Part shown: positions 38,355 through 46,482 of the stretch, one piece after another
Position numbering within the stretch: the first letter of the stretch is position 1
Layout of the letters: each line of letters starts with the position of its first letter
Origin: a bacterium SCSIO 12844
GTDB taxonomy: Bacteria; Pseudomonadota; Gammaproteobacteria; Francisellales; Francisellaceae
NCBI GenBank assembly: GCA_024397935.1
Contig: CP073743.1
Span: 3,100,001-3,164,000, forward strand
DNA: 64,000 nt
Direction of reading: 5' to 3'
Notes under the pieces: generated by a model
Seen by the model: the letters and a program-made list of their open reading frames with translations, nothing else
What the model was told of the DNA's origin: nothing
Database searches by the model: none
Made by a program: the position numbers and the translations under genes

Positions 38355-39668
38355 GTGAAATTATATTTTAAATTTTTATTTTATTCTTTTATTTTATTTA
38401 TTTTCAATGCAATAACTACTAACGTTTTTGCAAGTGCCTATCAAGTCTTTGAACAAGATGCCAGAAGCCTTGGTACTTATCATGCCGGTAGTTCAGCAAC
38501 TGCAAATGATGCATCTACAGTATGGTATAACCCAGCTGGCATGACTAATTTAGAGTCACAACAGTTTAGTCTAGGTAGTGAATTTGTTAATACTCGAATT
38601 ATTTATGATGGTACACAAACAAATGTTGGCCAGATTACTTCAACTACGCCTCAGCCAGTGAATAATCTTGACGGTGGTACATTTACTCCTGTACCTAATT
38701 TTTACTATGTTTTCCCTTATAAACAGTGGGCATTTGGTGTAGGTATTGTTGCACCTTTCGGTGCAGAAACTAATTATGGTAATGGCACTGCATTACAATA
38801 TTCTGGTACTAAAACTCAATTACAAACAATTGACTTTATTCCAGCAATTGCCTTTAAAGTTAATGATTACCTCTCTTTTGGTATTGGTGCTGATATTACC
38901 TATGTTAGGGGTGAATTTGATAATTCTTTTGCTTATATCAATGATAGCTTTGCCCCTACCAATATTTATGTAACAAATCGCGGTGATGACTGGACTTTTG
39001 GTACTCATATTGGAACCTTAGTTAATATTAATAAAAACAATCGTATTGGGTTAGTCTATCACTCAAAAATGACGGCCAATTTAACTGGCTACACTAAAAT
39101 GTCTGGTGATACTTCAGGTGTGACGATTATTGGCTCACCTACATCAGGCTATAACTTTAGTACACAAATTATCCTACCTGCATGGTGGGACTTAGGTTAT
39201 TATTCTCGTTTAAGCGATCGACTTTCTCTAATGGCTTCGGTTATTTACACTCAATGGAACTCAGTTCAACAAACCGAATTAAAAAATGTAGTCACACCAT
39301 TTGGTACTTCATATCAAAATGTTCTCATTATTCAAGATTTTAAAAACACTTGGAACTTCTCACTTGGTGCTACTTTTGATATAACACCAAAATGGCAAAT
39401 TAAAGCAGGTGTTGGTTATGATATGACTCCGACAACAGATGAGTATAGAAATATACAAATACCTGATCAAAACCGCTTTATTTTAGCAACAGGTATTGAA
39501 TATACACCAATTGAATCATTAACGATTGCATTATCTTATGCACACTTCTTTGTTAAAGATGCATCGATTAATGTGACCCAAGAAATTACTGGCACTTTCC
39601 AAACAACTAATGGCACAGTTAAGTCCTCTGCTGATTTAGTCGGTTTACAATTAATTTGGAGAATATAG
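38355..39668 (+). CDS. FadL family outer-membrane channel
   Basis: Outer-membrane channel for hydrophobic compounds such as long-chain fatty acids. From the GTG at 38355 (AAGGA upstream) it has 437 residues; the upstream TTG has no spacing for a Shine-Dalgarno sequence. The signal peptide is followed by the FadL hallmark (QVFEQDARSLGTYHAG, then DASTVWYNPAGM with its NPA motif). The C terminus ends in LQLIWRI, not the usual terminal Phe. The substrate is not known. Confidence 0.9.
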   Translation: MKLYFKFLFYSFILFIFNAITTNVFASAYQVFEQDARSLGTYHAGSSATANDASTVWYNPAGMTNLESQQFSLGSEFVNTRIIYDGTQTNVGQITSTTPQPVNNLDGGTFTPVPNFYYVFPYKQWAFGVGIVAPFGAETNYGNGTALQYSGTKTQLQTIDFIPAIAFKVNDYLSFGIGADITYVRGEFDNSFAYINDSFAPTNIYVTNRGDDWTFGTHIGTLVNINKNNRIGLVYHSKMTANLTGYTKMSGDTSGVTIIGSPTSGYNFSTQIILPAWWDLGYYSRLSDRLSLMASVIYTQWNSVQQTELKNVVTPFGTSYQNVLIIQDFKNTWNFSLGATFDITPKWQIKAGVGYDMTPTTDEYRNIQIPDQNRFILATGIEYTPIESLTIALSYAHFFVKDASINVTQEITGTFQTTNGTVKSSADLVGLQLIWRI

Positions 39669-39682
39669 ATAATAACTAAAAA

Positions 39683-40624
39683 TTAACTACTAACAAATCG
39701 ATCGATTAATGCTTTTAGATGTTGTGCATCTGTACCACAGCAACCGCCTATGATTTTAAGTTTTGCGTAATTTTGTAATTGATAAATATCATCTGCAAAA
39801 TCACAAGGACTATCTGCCTCAGGGGAGGTTAGTTTTAATAGCGCCTCAGGTGGCTTTGAAGAGCCATTAGCTTTAATCCCTATAATATAACCAGCTAACT
39901 TTGGATTTTCTGATAATACTACTTTAGCAACACTTGGGTGTGTACAACCAATAATATAACCAATGGGCTTTCTATTCGTAGCATTTTCAATTTCATCAAT
40001 TAATTGATTAATGGACATACCATCAAGTAACGCCCCTTCTTTATTTAAGACAAACCCAACGCTATAATCACAATTTGTTTGACTGGCTGCAATTGCAGCA
40101 CCAATGCACTCAACTCCCCCAGGCATTGCTGCAATAGAGATTAAATCTACGCCAGCAGTAACCACTGCATTAATTTGTTCGCTATGATAATTAATCTCAG
40201 CTTCTAAATCCGTTATTTTATCAGGGGTAAAACCTGCAAACTTAGGTCCAATCGGTGCCGTAATAACTATTTTTTCTGCAAAGTCTTTATATTCGCTACT
40301 AATAGATCGAACAAAGTCTATGCATTTTTGATTAATCAGATTGATATAAGCTAAATCATCTTGAAGAGCTAAACGTTGACAGTGTTCCTTTGATGCTCTA
40401 AATGTTGGTGCATTTAATATAATTGGTACATTCGCTGAGATAGCAACTTCAATATCTCTACGATAAAGCTCTCTTAATGCATCTTTGCCCTTTTGTGTTT
40501 CTAATAAACGAAAAATTGACATTTCTTTATCTAAAGGTAAGTTCCAACCATACTCAACTCTTGTTTCCATTGGACCATCATAAAAAATATAGTCATATAT
40601 TTTTAATAAGTTTGATAACTTCAT
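39683..40624 (-). CDS. Homocysteine S-methyltransferase family protein
   Basis: Cytosolic enzyme of the Pfam homocysteine S-methyltransferase family, likely transferring a methyl group from S-methylmethionine or a betaine to homocysteine. From the ATG at 40624 (GGGGTG before it) it has 313 residues. Zinc-ligand cysteines are visible in YIIGCTHPS and in IGGCCGTDAQHLKAL. Similar to MmuM, but the donor cannot be told from sequence. It begins one base after the stop of the MFS transporter gene at 40626, so the two form an operon. Confidence 0.87.
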   Translation of the reverse strand: MKLSNLLKIYDYIFYDGPMETRVEYGWNLPLDKEMSIFRLLETQKGKDALRELYRRDIEVAISANVPIILNAPTFRASKEHCQRLALQDDLAYINLINQKCIDFVRSISSEYKDFAEKIVITAPIGPKFAGFTPDKITDLEAEINYHSEQINAVVTAGVDLISIAAMPGGVECIGAAIAASQTNCDYSVGFVLNKEGALLDGMSINQLIDEIENATNRKPIGYIIGCTHPSVAKVVLSENPKLAGYIIGIKANGSSKPPEALLKLTSPEADSPCDFADDIYQLQNYAKLKIIGGCCGTDAQHLKALIDRFVSS

Positions 40625-40625
40625 G

Positions 40626-41828
40626 TTACACCCCACTTCGATATAATATGATACTTGATAAAATAAGGATTCCGCCACCAATAGCAATGAGTGTTGCTGT
40701 TGTTAATAAGCTTAAACTATTTGCACTTAAGCCTGTAATGATCCAAGCAACTGCCATTACAGAGCCTGAAATACCCATAACCCAGCCCTGTAATTGATCA
40801 TTCACTGCATTAGAGAATAAAGTTAATAAGCTTGAAAATGCCATCATGTCAAATACAGCAATGAATACGGCAAGTGGCCATTGTAATAATTCAACTGTAA
40901 TCATAGCTGAGACTAATTGTAAAAATCCGGTTAAAAATAGTGTAATAATCGCGATTGATCTAGGTTTAAAATAACGTAATGCCAGCGGTATACCAATTAA
41001 AATACCTAAAGCAAAGCCTAAGCCAAGCATACCTTGTAATGCGCCTAACTGCCAATTTGAATAATGATGTACATATTTCATATGCACAATAATAAATTGA
41101 AAATAAATACTAAAGCCAACTTGCATTAATAGAAAAACTAACGCTAATCTACAAATCGTTTTATGATAGAAAGCCTCTATAAAGATTTGTATTGGTCTTA
41201 TTAATGACAATTTTTTGTGACTGACAACAACATGAGTATCTTTAAAAAAGAACAACCAAATAACGGCAATTAATGCTAAAGTAGCGGCAACAATAAATGG
41301 TGTTGCATAATTAAACCACCCAACTAGCGCCTGATCTGACATCACTCCCCCAATTAATGGCCCTAAGACCACACCAACGCTATAGCTCATTGAGATTAAA
41401 GCCATATTTTTTGCTTTATTCTTATTAGTACTAATATCAGCAATACAGGCTTGTGCAATTGGCTGACTTCCTGCAGCTAAGCCTGATAAACCTCTACCTA
41501 AAAAAAGCAACCATAAGCTTTGTGCTAGAACACCTACTGCCATTAAACAAAAACTTAATGATATGCCAAACATACAAATAAGTAAGACCCTTTTACGCCC
41601 CCAAACATCAGATAAGTCACCCATAAAAGAGGCACCAAAAAACATACATAAAGGATATAGCATATAACCAAGCCCTAAATAAAAATGACGTAAGCTGCCG
41701 GTCGCATCTATTGGTAAAACGGGACTATTGGCTGCTGTAAATAATGCAGCAAGTGTTGGATAAACTAAGCCAAAGCCTAACGCATCGATTATAATTGCAA
41801 AAAAACACGGCGCAATTTTTTTTAACAT
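40626..41828 (-). CDS. MFS transporter (multidrug/TCR-like)
   Basis: About 400 residues with 12 hydrophobic helices. The loop 2-3 motif is GDLSDVWGRKRVLLI, and the helix 5 region reads SYSVGVVLGPLIGGVMS, typical of the 12-helix efflux (TetA/Bcr-like) branch. The substrate is unknown. The start region has three consecutive ATG codons (41834, 41831, 41828); the third best fits the AAAGG signal. It is directly followed by a homocysteine methyltransferase, so a link to methionine or sulfur compounds is possible. Confidence 0.85.
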   Translation of the reverse strand: MLKKIAPCFFAIIIDALGFGLVYPTLAALFTAANSPVLPIDATGSLRHFYLGLGYMLYPLCMFFGASFMGDLSDVWGRKRVLLICMFGISLSFCLMAVGVLAQSLWLLFLGRGLSGLAAGSQPIAQACIADISTNKNKAKNMALISMSYSVGVVLGPLIGGVMSDQALVGWFNYATPFIVAATLALIAVIWLFFFKDTHVVVSHKKLSLIRPIQIFIEAFYHKTICRLALVFLLMQVGFSIYFQFIIVHMKYVHHYSNWQLGALQGMLGLGFALGILIGIPLALRYFKPRSIAIITLFLTGFLQLVSAMITVELLQWPLAVFIAVFDMMAFSSLLTLFSNAVNDQLQGWVMGISGSVMAVAWIITGLSANSLSLLTTATLIAIGGGILILSSIILYRSGV

Positions 41829-41960
41829 CATCATCCTTTGAGTTGTAATCAATCTCTAAAACTATCTACAAAATAAAAGTTTAATTCAGCCATTTCAATA
41901 AGGATTAATCTTTAGTCAATAATTTTTTTCTCATGCAAGCGCCATCAAACTAAGTTATTC

Positions 41961-41978
41961 ACTAATCATATGGTTAGT
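41961..41978. promoter_or_regulatory. 18-base near-palindrome in a divergent gap
   Basis: ACTAATCATATGGTTAGT has a CATATG centre and is symmetric except for one T/G pair. It lies between the MFS transporter (minus) and the FUSC-like gene (plus), 130 bases from the first and 100 from the second. This is a plausible regulator site, but no regulator gene is adjacent. Confidence 0.3.
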
Positions 41979-42081
41979 TAAACTAAATATAAAAAAATAA
42001 AAAATCCATTAAAATCATAATTAATTAGCGAAAAACTATAAATTATGTTTAATATAACTAACCTTAAATTCCGTTATTAAT

Positions 42082-43050
42082 ATGAAAAATTTAATTCGAT
42101 TTGATAAACTACGACAATTATGTTGTATCTTATTACCTAGCGCAAGTATTGCTTTTATAACACACCAAGACTTCTGGTTATTAGCAGCCTTTTATGCTGT
42201 TTGTAGTATTATTCCCTACTCAGAGCATAAAAACTTAAAATTTGCCTTATTGATGTTAGTTGGCTTATTTCTAGCGACAGAAGTACTGTCTTATTTAATC
42301 ATTCAATACCCACTTATATTTATCATAAGCTTAGTTATTATTGGTTTTATCATCAGTGTTATTGAAAAAAATAAACCATCCTATCGCCCAATTAGTGCCT
42401 ATTTATTTATTGGACTTATCTATTCTAGTTTTGAGATTAATCATTACTTTATACATCGAAGTTTAGATGTTATAAGCCTTATTTTTCTATTAAGCTTAAC
42501 AAGCTTATTTTTAGGTATTTTATTTGAAACACATCATACACAGAAATTAGCAATTAGTTTTAAACTAAAAAAAACAGATTCACTAGATTATTTAGCTTAT
42601 CCAACTGTCTTAATGATAACACTTGTTTTATGGTATCTCTTTAACATACCACAACCACAATGGTTTATTTGGTCGGCATTAACCGTTACAAGCCTAAATA
42701 TCGATCAAACACATCAAAAATTGATCAAACGACTTAAAGGAGCATCTATTGGATTACCACTTGGCATCATCAGTATTTTTATAATTCAATTATTATGCGC
42801 ACCATACAGCCATCTTCTGCAATTAATACATTACCTTAGCTTTATGGGTATCATTTTAAGTTTAAGAGCATTTAAACACTATATTCATGGTTTTGCCGTG
42901 CGTTGTTTTTTTATTAGCCTTTTTGCCAGTGATTATTTTATTTCAATTAGCTTAAATCGTATTTGTGATGTCCTATTAGGCGGACTCATTGGCTATTCTT
43001 TAAGTTATAGCTTAAATCATCTTAAATTGTTGCAAAAACACATTTATTAA
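42082..43050 (+). CDS. FUSC-like inner-membrane protein
   Basis: 322 residues, with five to six hydrophobic helices in each half. The second half contains IPQPQWFIWSALTVTSLNID followed by KLIKRLKGASIGLPLG, resembling the FUSC (fusaric acid/aromatic acid exporter) domain. The first half is an unassigned run of helices. It may export aromatic or other weak acids, but the substrate is unknown. It stands alone on the plus strand. The ATG has only a poor Shine-Dalgarno sequence. Confidence 0.75.
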   Translation: MKNLIRFDKLRQLCCILLPSASIAFITHQDFWLLAAFYAVCSIIPYSEHKNLKFALLMLVGLFLATEVLSYLIIQYPLIFIISLVIIGFIISVIEKNKPSYRPISAYLFIGLIYSSFEINHYFIHRSLDVISLIFLLSLTSLFLGILFETHHTQKLAISFKLKKTDSLDYLAYPTVLMITLVLWYLFNIPQPQWFIWSALTVTSLNIDQTHQKLIKRLKGASIGLPLGIISIFIIQLLCAPYSHLLQLIHYLSFMGIILSLRAFKHYIHGFAVRCFFISLFASDYFISISLNRICDVLLGGLIGYSLSYSLNHLKLLQKHIY

Positions 43051-43261
43051 AATTACATTTGTTTAATATGAATCAAATATTTATGATTTATTTTTTTGTG
43101 ATTATTTTATAATAACGCTATTTATTTTTATAACTGATCTATGCTAGCTTAATTTTTGGTTCGATTGTTTTTTAATCAAAGTTAACGCTATAAGTTTAGA
43201 TTAAGCATCGGACAGATCAAAAGGAATTTTAATCGACTAAACAACAAGGAGTCTTAAAAAG

Positions 43262-44680
43262 ATGAAAAAGTTATTAGCGGGTGCAATTGGCTCAATACTA
43301 TGCTTAAGTGCAACAGGGTTTGCCTCAGACTTAAGTTTTACAGTGAAGTTAAAAGATAATGCTAATATCAATTCGATTAATGCATTAGATACTTCAAGCC
43401 TTCAATCGATTGCCAAGCTTAGCAATGTACAAAAGCAAAATAATCAATATGTCTTTGTTTTTAAAACCAATGATAATGCACAGTCATTAAGCACAAATAA
43501 TGCCAACACACAAGAAGCTGATAACTTTCATAAAGCCATGGAAATTACACGAGCATTACAAAAAGATGACTCAATTGAGTATGCTGTTTATCGTGGTATT
43601 AAAATGAAAGCAATTGGTCTAAACCCACCTAATTTAGTCGTTAAAGATGCAACGATTTCAGGTTCAGGTAGCCGTTGGGATGAACAATGGGATATGCATG
43701 GCCCATATAGTGTTCATGCAGATAGCGCATGGGATCAACTGAAAAATAAAAATCTCTCTGATGTAACTGTTGCTATTACCGATACTGGTATTGCGTCTAA
43801 TGCACCGACTGACATCAATAACCGAGTCATTCGAGGATTGTATTTTAGTCAAAGTGGTTCAGAGCCTGTCACCTTTACCAATGATCCAACAGATCATGGT
43901 CCTGGTAGTGGTTTCCATGGTACACATGTTGCTGGTACCATTGGTGCTCAAGGTCCAGTTGTCCTTGGTGTTACAGCTAAAGCACCTTCGGTTAAATTAG
44001 TAGCCGTTAAAGTATTAAGTGATAGTGGCTCTGGTAGTTTTGATGCTGTTGATGCTGGTGTTGAATGGGCAGTTGGTGCAAATCCAGGTTACGATATGAT
44101 TCCAACAAGTGCACCTGTTAATGAACATCCAGCACAAGTTGTTAATTTATCTCTTGGCGCACAGAAACAACCATGGACTAGTGATAAAGATTGGAATACA
44201 TTTGCTCAAGAGTATTGTAAAAAATGGCAATATGTTGTTGATGCAGCTCATCAACATAATGCAACTTTAGTAATTGCTGCAGGTAATGGTAACTACTTTG
44301 GTCCAACTGATGTCTCTGAATCTTTACCTGCCGGCTGTACTAGTGGTGACTCTGTGATTGTCTCAGCAACAGGTCCAGAAGGTGAAATGGCATTTTACTC
44401 TAATACGGCCAATAACCCAAAAACTGTTGGTAATAACTTCCCAGTCAAAGCACCTGGTGGCAATGACTCAGATCGCAAGCACACTGAAAAAGAAATTTTA
44501 TCAACGATTAATAACGGCTATGGCTTTATGCAGGGTACTTCTATGGCAACACCTCATGTTGTGGGTGTCGCAGCATTAGTTTACGCTGTTAATAGCGGTA
44601 TTAATTATCAAGATGTACAGAAAAAACTACAGTCTAGCACAACTGACGGTATATTAGATGCATCAATTGCTGTCAATTAA
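43262..44680 (+). CDS. Secreted subtilisin-like serine protease (S8)
   Basis: 472 residues with a signal peptide (MKKLLAGAIGSILCLSATGFA). Residues 25-110 resemble an I9-type inhibitory propeptide. The catalytic triad is Asp174 (VAITDTGIA), His222 (GFHGTHVAGTIG) and Ser427 (GTSMATPHVVGVA), with the oxyanion Asn342 in VIAAGNGNYFG, so the enzyme is probably active after maturation. It ends near the catalytic domain, without a C-terminal secretion or anchoring domain. A general secreted or periplasmic protease is likely. ATG is 11 bases after AAGGAG. Confidence 0.95.
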   Translation: MKKLLAGAIGSILCLSATGFASDLSFTVKLKDNANINSINALDTSSLQSIAKLSNVQKQNNQYVFVFKTNDNAQSLSTNNANTQEADNFHKAMEITRALQKDDSIEYAVYRGIKMKAIGLNPPNLVVKDATISGSGSRWDEQWDMHGPYSVHADSAWDQLKNKNLSDVTVAITDTGIASNAPTDINNRVIRGLYFSQSGSEPVTFTNDPTDHGPGSGFHGTHVAGTIGAQGPVVLGVTAKAPSVKLVAVKVLSDSGSGSFDAVDAGVEWAVGANPGYDMIPTSAPVNEHPAQVVNLSLGAQKQPWTSDKDWNTFAQEYCKKWQYVVDAAHQHNATLVIAAGNGNYFGPTDVSESLPAGCTSGDSVIVSATGPEGEMAFYSNTANNPKTVGNNFPVKAPGGNDSDRKHTEKEILSTINNGYGFMQGTSMATPHVVGVAALVYAVNSGINYQDVQKKLQSSTTDGILDASIAVN

Positions 44681-44811
44681 AAAATATTAAAAAAAGCGGG
44701 GGGATAAATTATTTTTCTATTCAATTACAACTTGATAAAAACATATCCACTAAAATTCACTACACTTAACTTACATAATGTACGATTGATGTGTAGATAA
44801 GGAGTTTTTTG

Positions 44812-45165
44812 ATGAGTTTGACATTCCAAGAGATAAAAAATAATCAAACTGTACCTGTGATTATTGCCAATGAATTAGGCATTGTAACTTTTGTCAATGA
44901 TCAATTTAGCCATGTATTTGGTTGGCGCTATGATGAAATTGAAGGTGAACCATTAACGTTAATTATTCCTGAGCATTTACATGATGCCCATCATCTTGGA
45001 TTCGCCCGCTTTATTACAACAGGTAAAGGCAGTATTTTAGGACAAGCATTGGATTTATTAGCTGTTAATAAAAATGGCGATGAATTTAACGCAGAGCATG
45101 TGATCTGTGCTGAAAAAATAGATGGTCAGTGGCATGTTGCCGCAACGATTACACCTTATAAGTAG
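44812..45165 (+). CDS. Stand-alone PAS domain protein
   Basis: 117 residues that are essentially one PAS domain (VPVIIANELGIVTFVNDQFS to the final strand HVAATITPYK). It shows GWRYDEIEGEPLTLIIPEHL, typical of the PAS core and ligand pocket edge. No output domain follows. The ATG at 44812 follows AAGGAG; a TTG at 44809 is the upstream alternative. It begins a set of three genes with a histidine kinase starting 7 bases after its stop, so it is probably a small sensory partner of that kinase. Confidence 0.9.
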   Translation: MSLTFQEIKNNQTVPVIIANELGIVTFVNDQFSHVFGWRYDEIEGEPLTLIIPEHLHDAHHLGFARFITTGKGSILGQALDLLAVNKNGDEFNAEHVICAEKIDGQWHVAATITPYK

Positions 45166-45171
45166 ATATCT

Positions 45172-46449
45172 ATGAATAGGGAAACACTCAAAGTTCTCAG
45201 TAATCTACAAAATACCTTAAGTAATGTAGAGTTAGCTTTTAGTATTATTAATGAAGCAATTTGCTGGGTAGATGCAAAGTGGCGAATTCAGTGGTGTAAT
45301 AAAACATTTGATACACTAACACAAAAACCACATATACTCGTACTTGGATCAAATTTTAATGAGATTATTAACTTAAAAAAAGATGATCAACCATTTTTTT
45401 TAGAACAGTATCTACATAATCAAAAGAAAAAAAACCTCAATGACTTAAAATTAGAGTGCCAAATAGAACTTAATCAAGACCAATTAATTTATGAAATTAC
45501 TTATAAAGCAACCACTGTTTTAAATGATATTCCAGTATCTGTTATCGTACTAAGAGATATTACTCAGGAAAAAAACTATCAAAGAAAGCTTGCCCTTGCA
45601 GAAAGACAAGCGGGTATGAAAGATATGGCCAGTAGTGTATTACATAATATCGGTAATGTATTAAATAGTATTATTACCTCAATCACTATGATTAATAAAC
45701 AACTTAAACAAAACAAATCACCGCAATTAATTCAATTAACACAATTTTTAGAGGATAATAAAGGAAAGTTAGGCCCTTTTTTTTCAGAAGATATAAAAGG
45801 TAAACATGTATTAGAATACTTATATGCTTTATCACAAAATTTAGCTAGAGAACACTCTGAAATAGAAAAATATATCCATCAATTAACCAAACATGTCACA
45901 CATGTAACACATATCGTTAAAGCACAAAATGCTATGTCAAAACTTGGCGGTGTTGCTGAAGAGATTAAATTAGAAGATATTATTTGTGATGCCTTAGCCA
46001 TTAACCAAGTGATGATTAAAGCATCCAATATTCATGTAACTCAAGAAACCGGTGAAGTCAAAACACCTATTTCTGATCAAGTCAAAATCATGCAAATTCT
46101 AGTTAATTTAATTAAAAACAGTATTGAAGCATTGAATGAGTGCAATGAAAGTTCAAATAAACAACTCATAGTAAACCTTAAACATAAAAATAAACATACC
46201 TTTCAAATTTATGTCAAAGACAATGGCATAGGATTAGATAAAACTAAGGTTAAAAATTTATTTAAAGCAAATTTTACCACTAAAAGGCAAGGTCATGGAT
46301 TAGGGCTGCATGCATCAGCCATTGCAGCAAAAGAACTAGGTGGTGCTTTATATGCTAATAGTGATGGTGTTGGCAAAGGTATGACAATGATATTAGAACT
46401 ACCTTATGAAATACCTAAAGATAAATATACTATAATTAAAAATTTGTAA
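45172..46449 (+). CDS. Cytosolic PAS-type histidine kinase
   Basis: 425 residues without a membrane segment. A PAS-like domain (about 15-130) is followed by the H box SSVLHNIGNVLNSI with His158. A long helical region leads to the ATPase domain (N box NLIKNSIEALNEC, G1 DNGIGLDKTK, G2 HGLGLHASAIAAKELGG). The LHNIGN form of the H box is that of a distinct kinase group. The next gene encodes a receiver fused to GGDEF and EAL, its probable target. Confidence 0.93.
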   Translation: MNRETLKVLSNLQNTLSNVELAFSIINEAICWVDAKWRIQWCNKTFDTLTQKPHILVLGSNFNEIINLKKDDQPFFLEQYLHNQKKKNLNDLKLECQIELNQDQLIYEITYKATTVLNDIPVSVIVLRDITQEKNYQRKLALAERQAGMKDMASSVLHNIGNVLNSIITSITMINKQLKQNKSPQLIQLTQFLEDNKGKLGPFFSEDIKGKHVLEYLYALSQNLAREHSEIEKYIHQLTKHVTHVTHIVKAQNAMSKLGGVAEEIKLEDIICDALAINQVMIKASNIHVTQETGEVKTPISDQVKIMQILVNLIKNSIEALNECNESSNKQLIVNLKHKNKHTFQIYVKDNGIGLDKTKVKNLFKANFTTKRQGHGLGLHASAIAAKELGGALYANSDGVGKGMTMILELPYEIPKDKYTIIKNL

Positions 46450-46482
46450 TATATAGTTTTATGATTAATCAAGAGGTAGATT

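Noticed and set aside
43664-44579. Overlapping frames inside the subtilisin gene
   Set aside because: The catalytic triad and flanking blocks fix the frame of the protease; the others are shadows.
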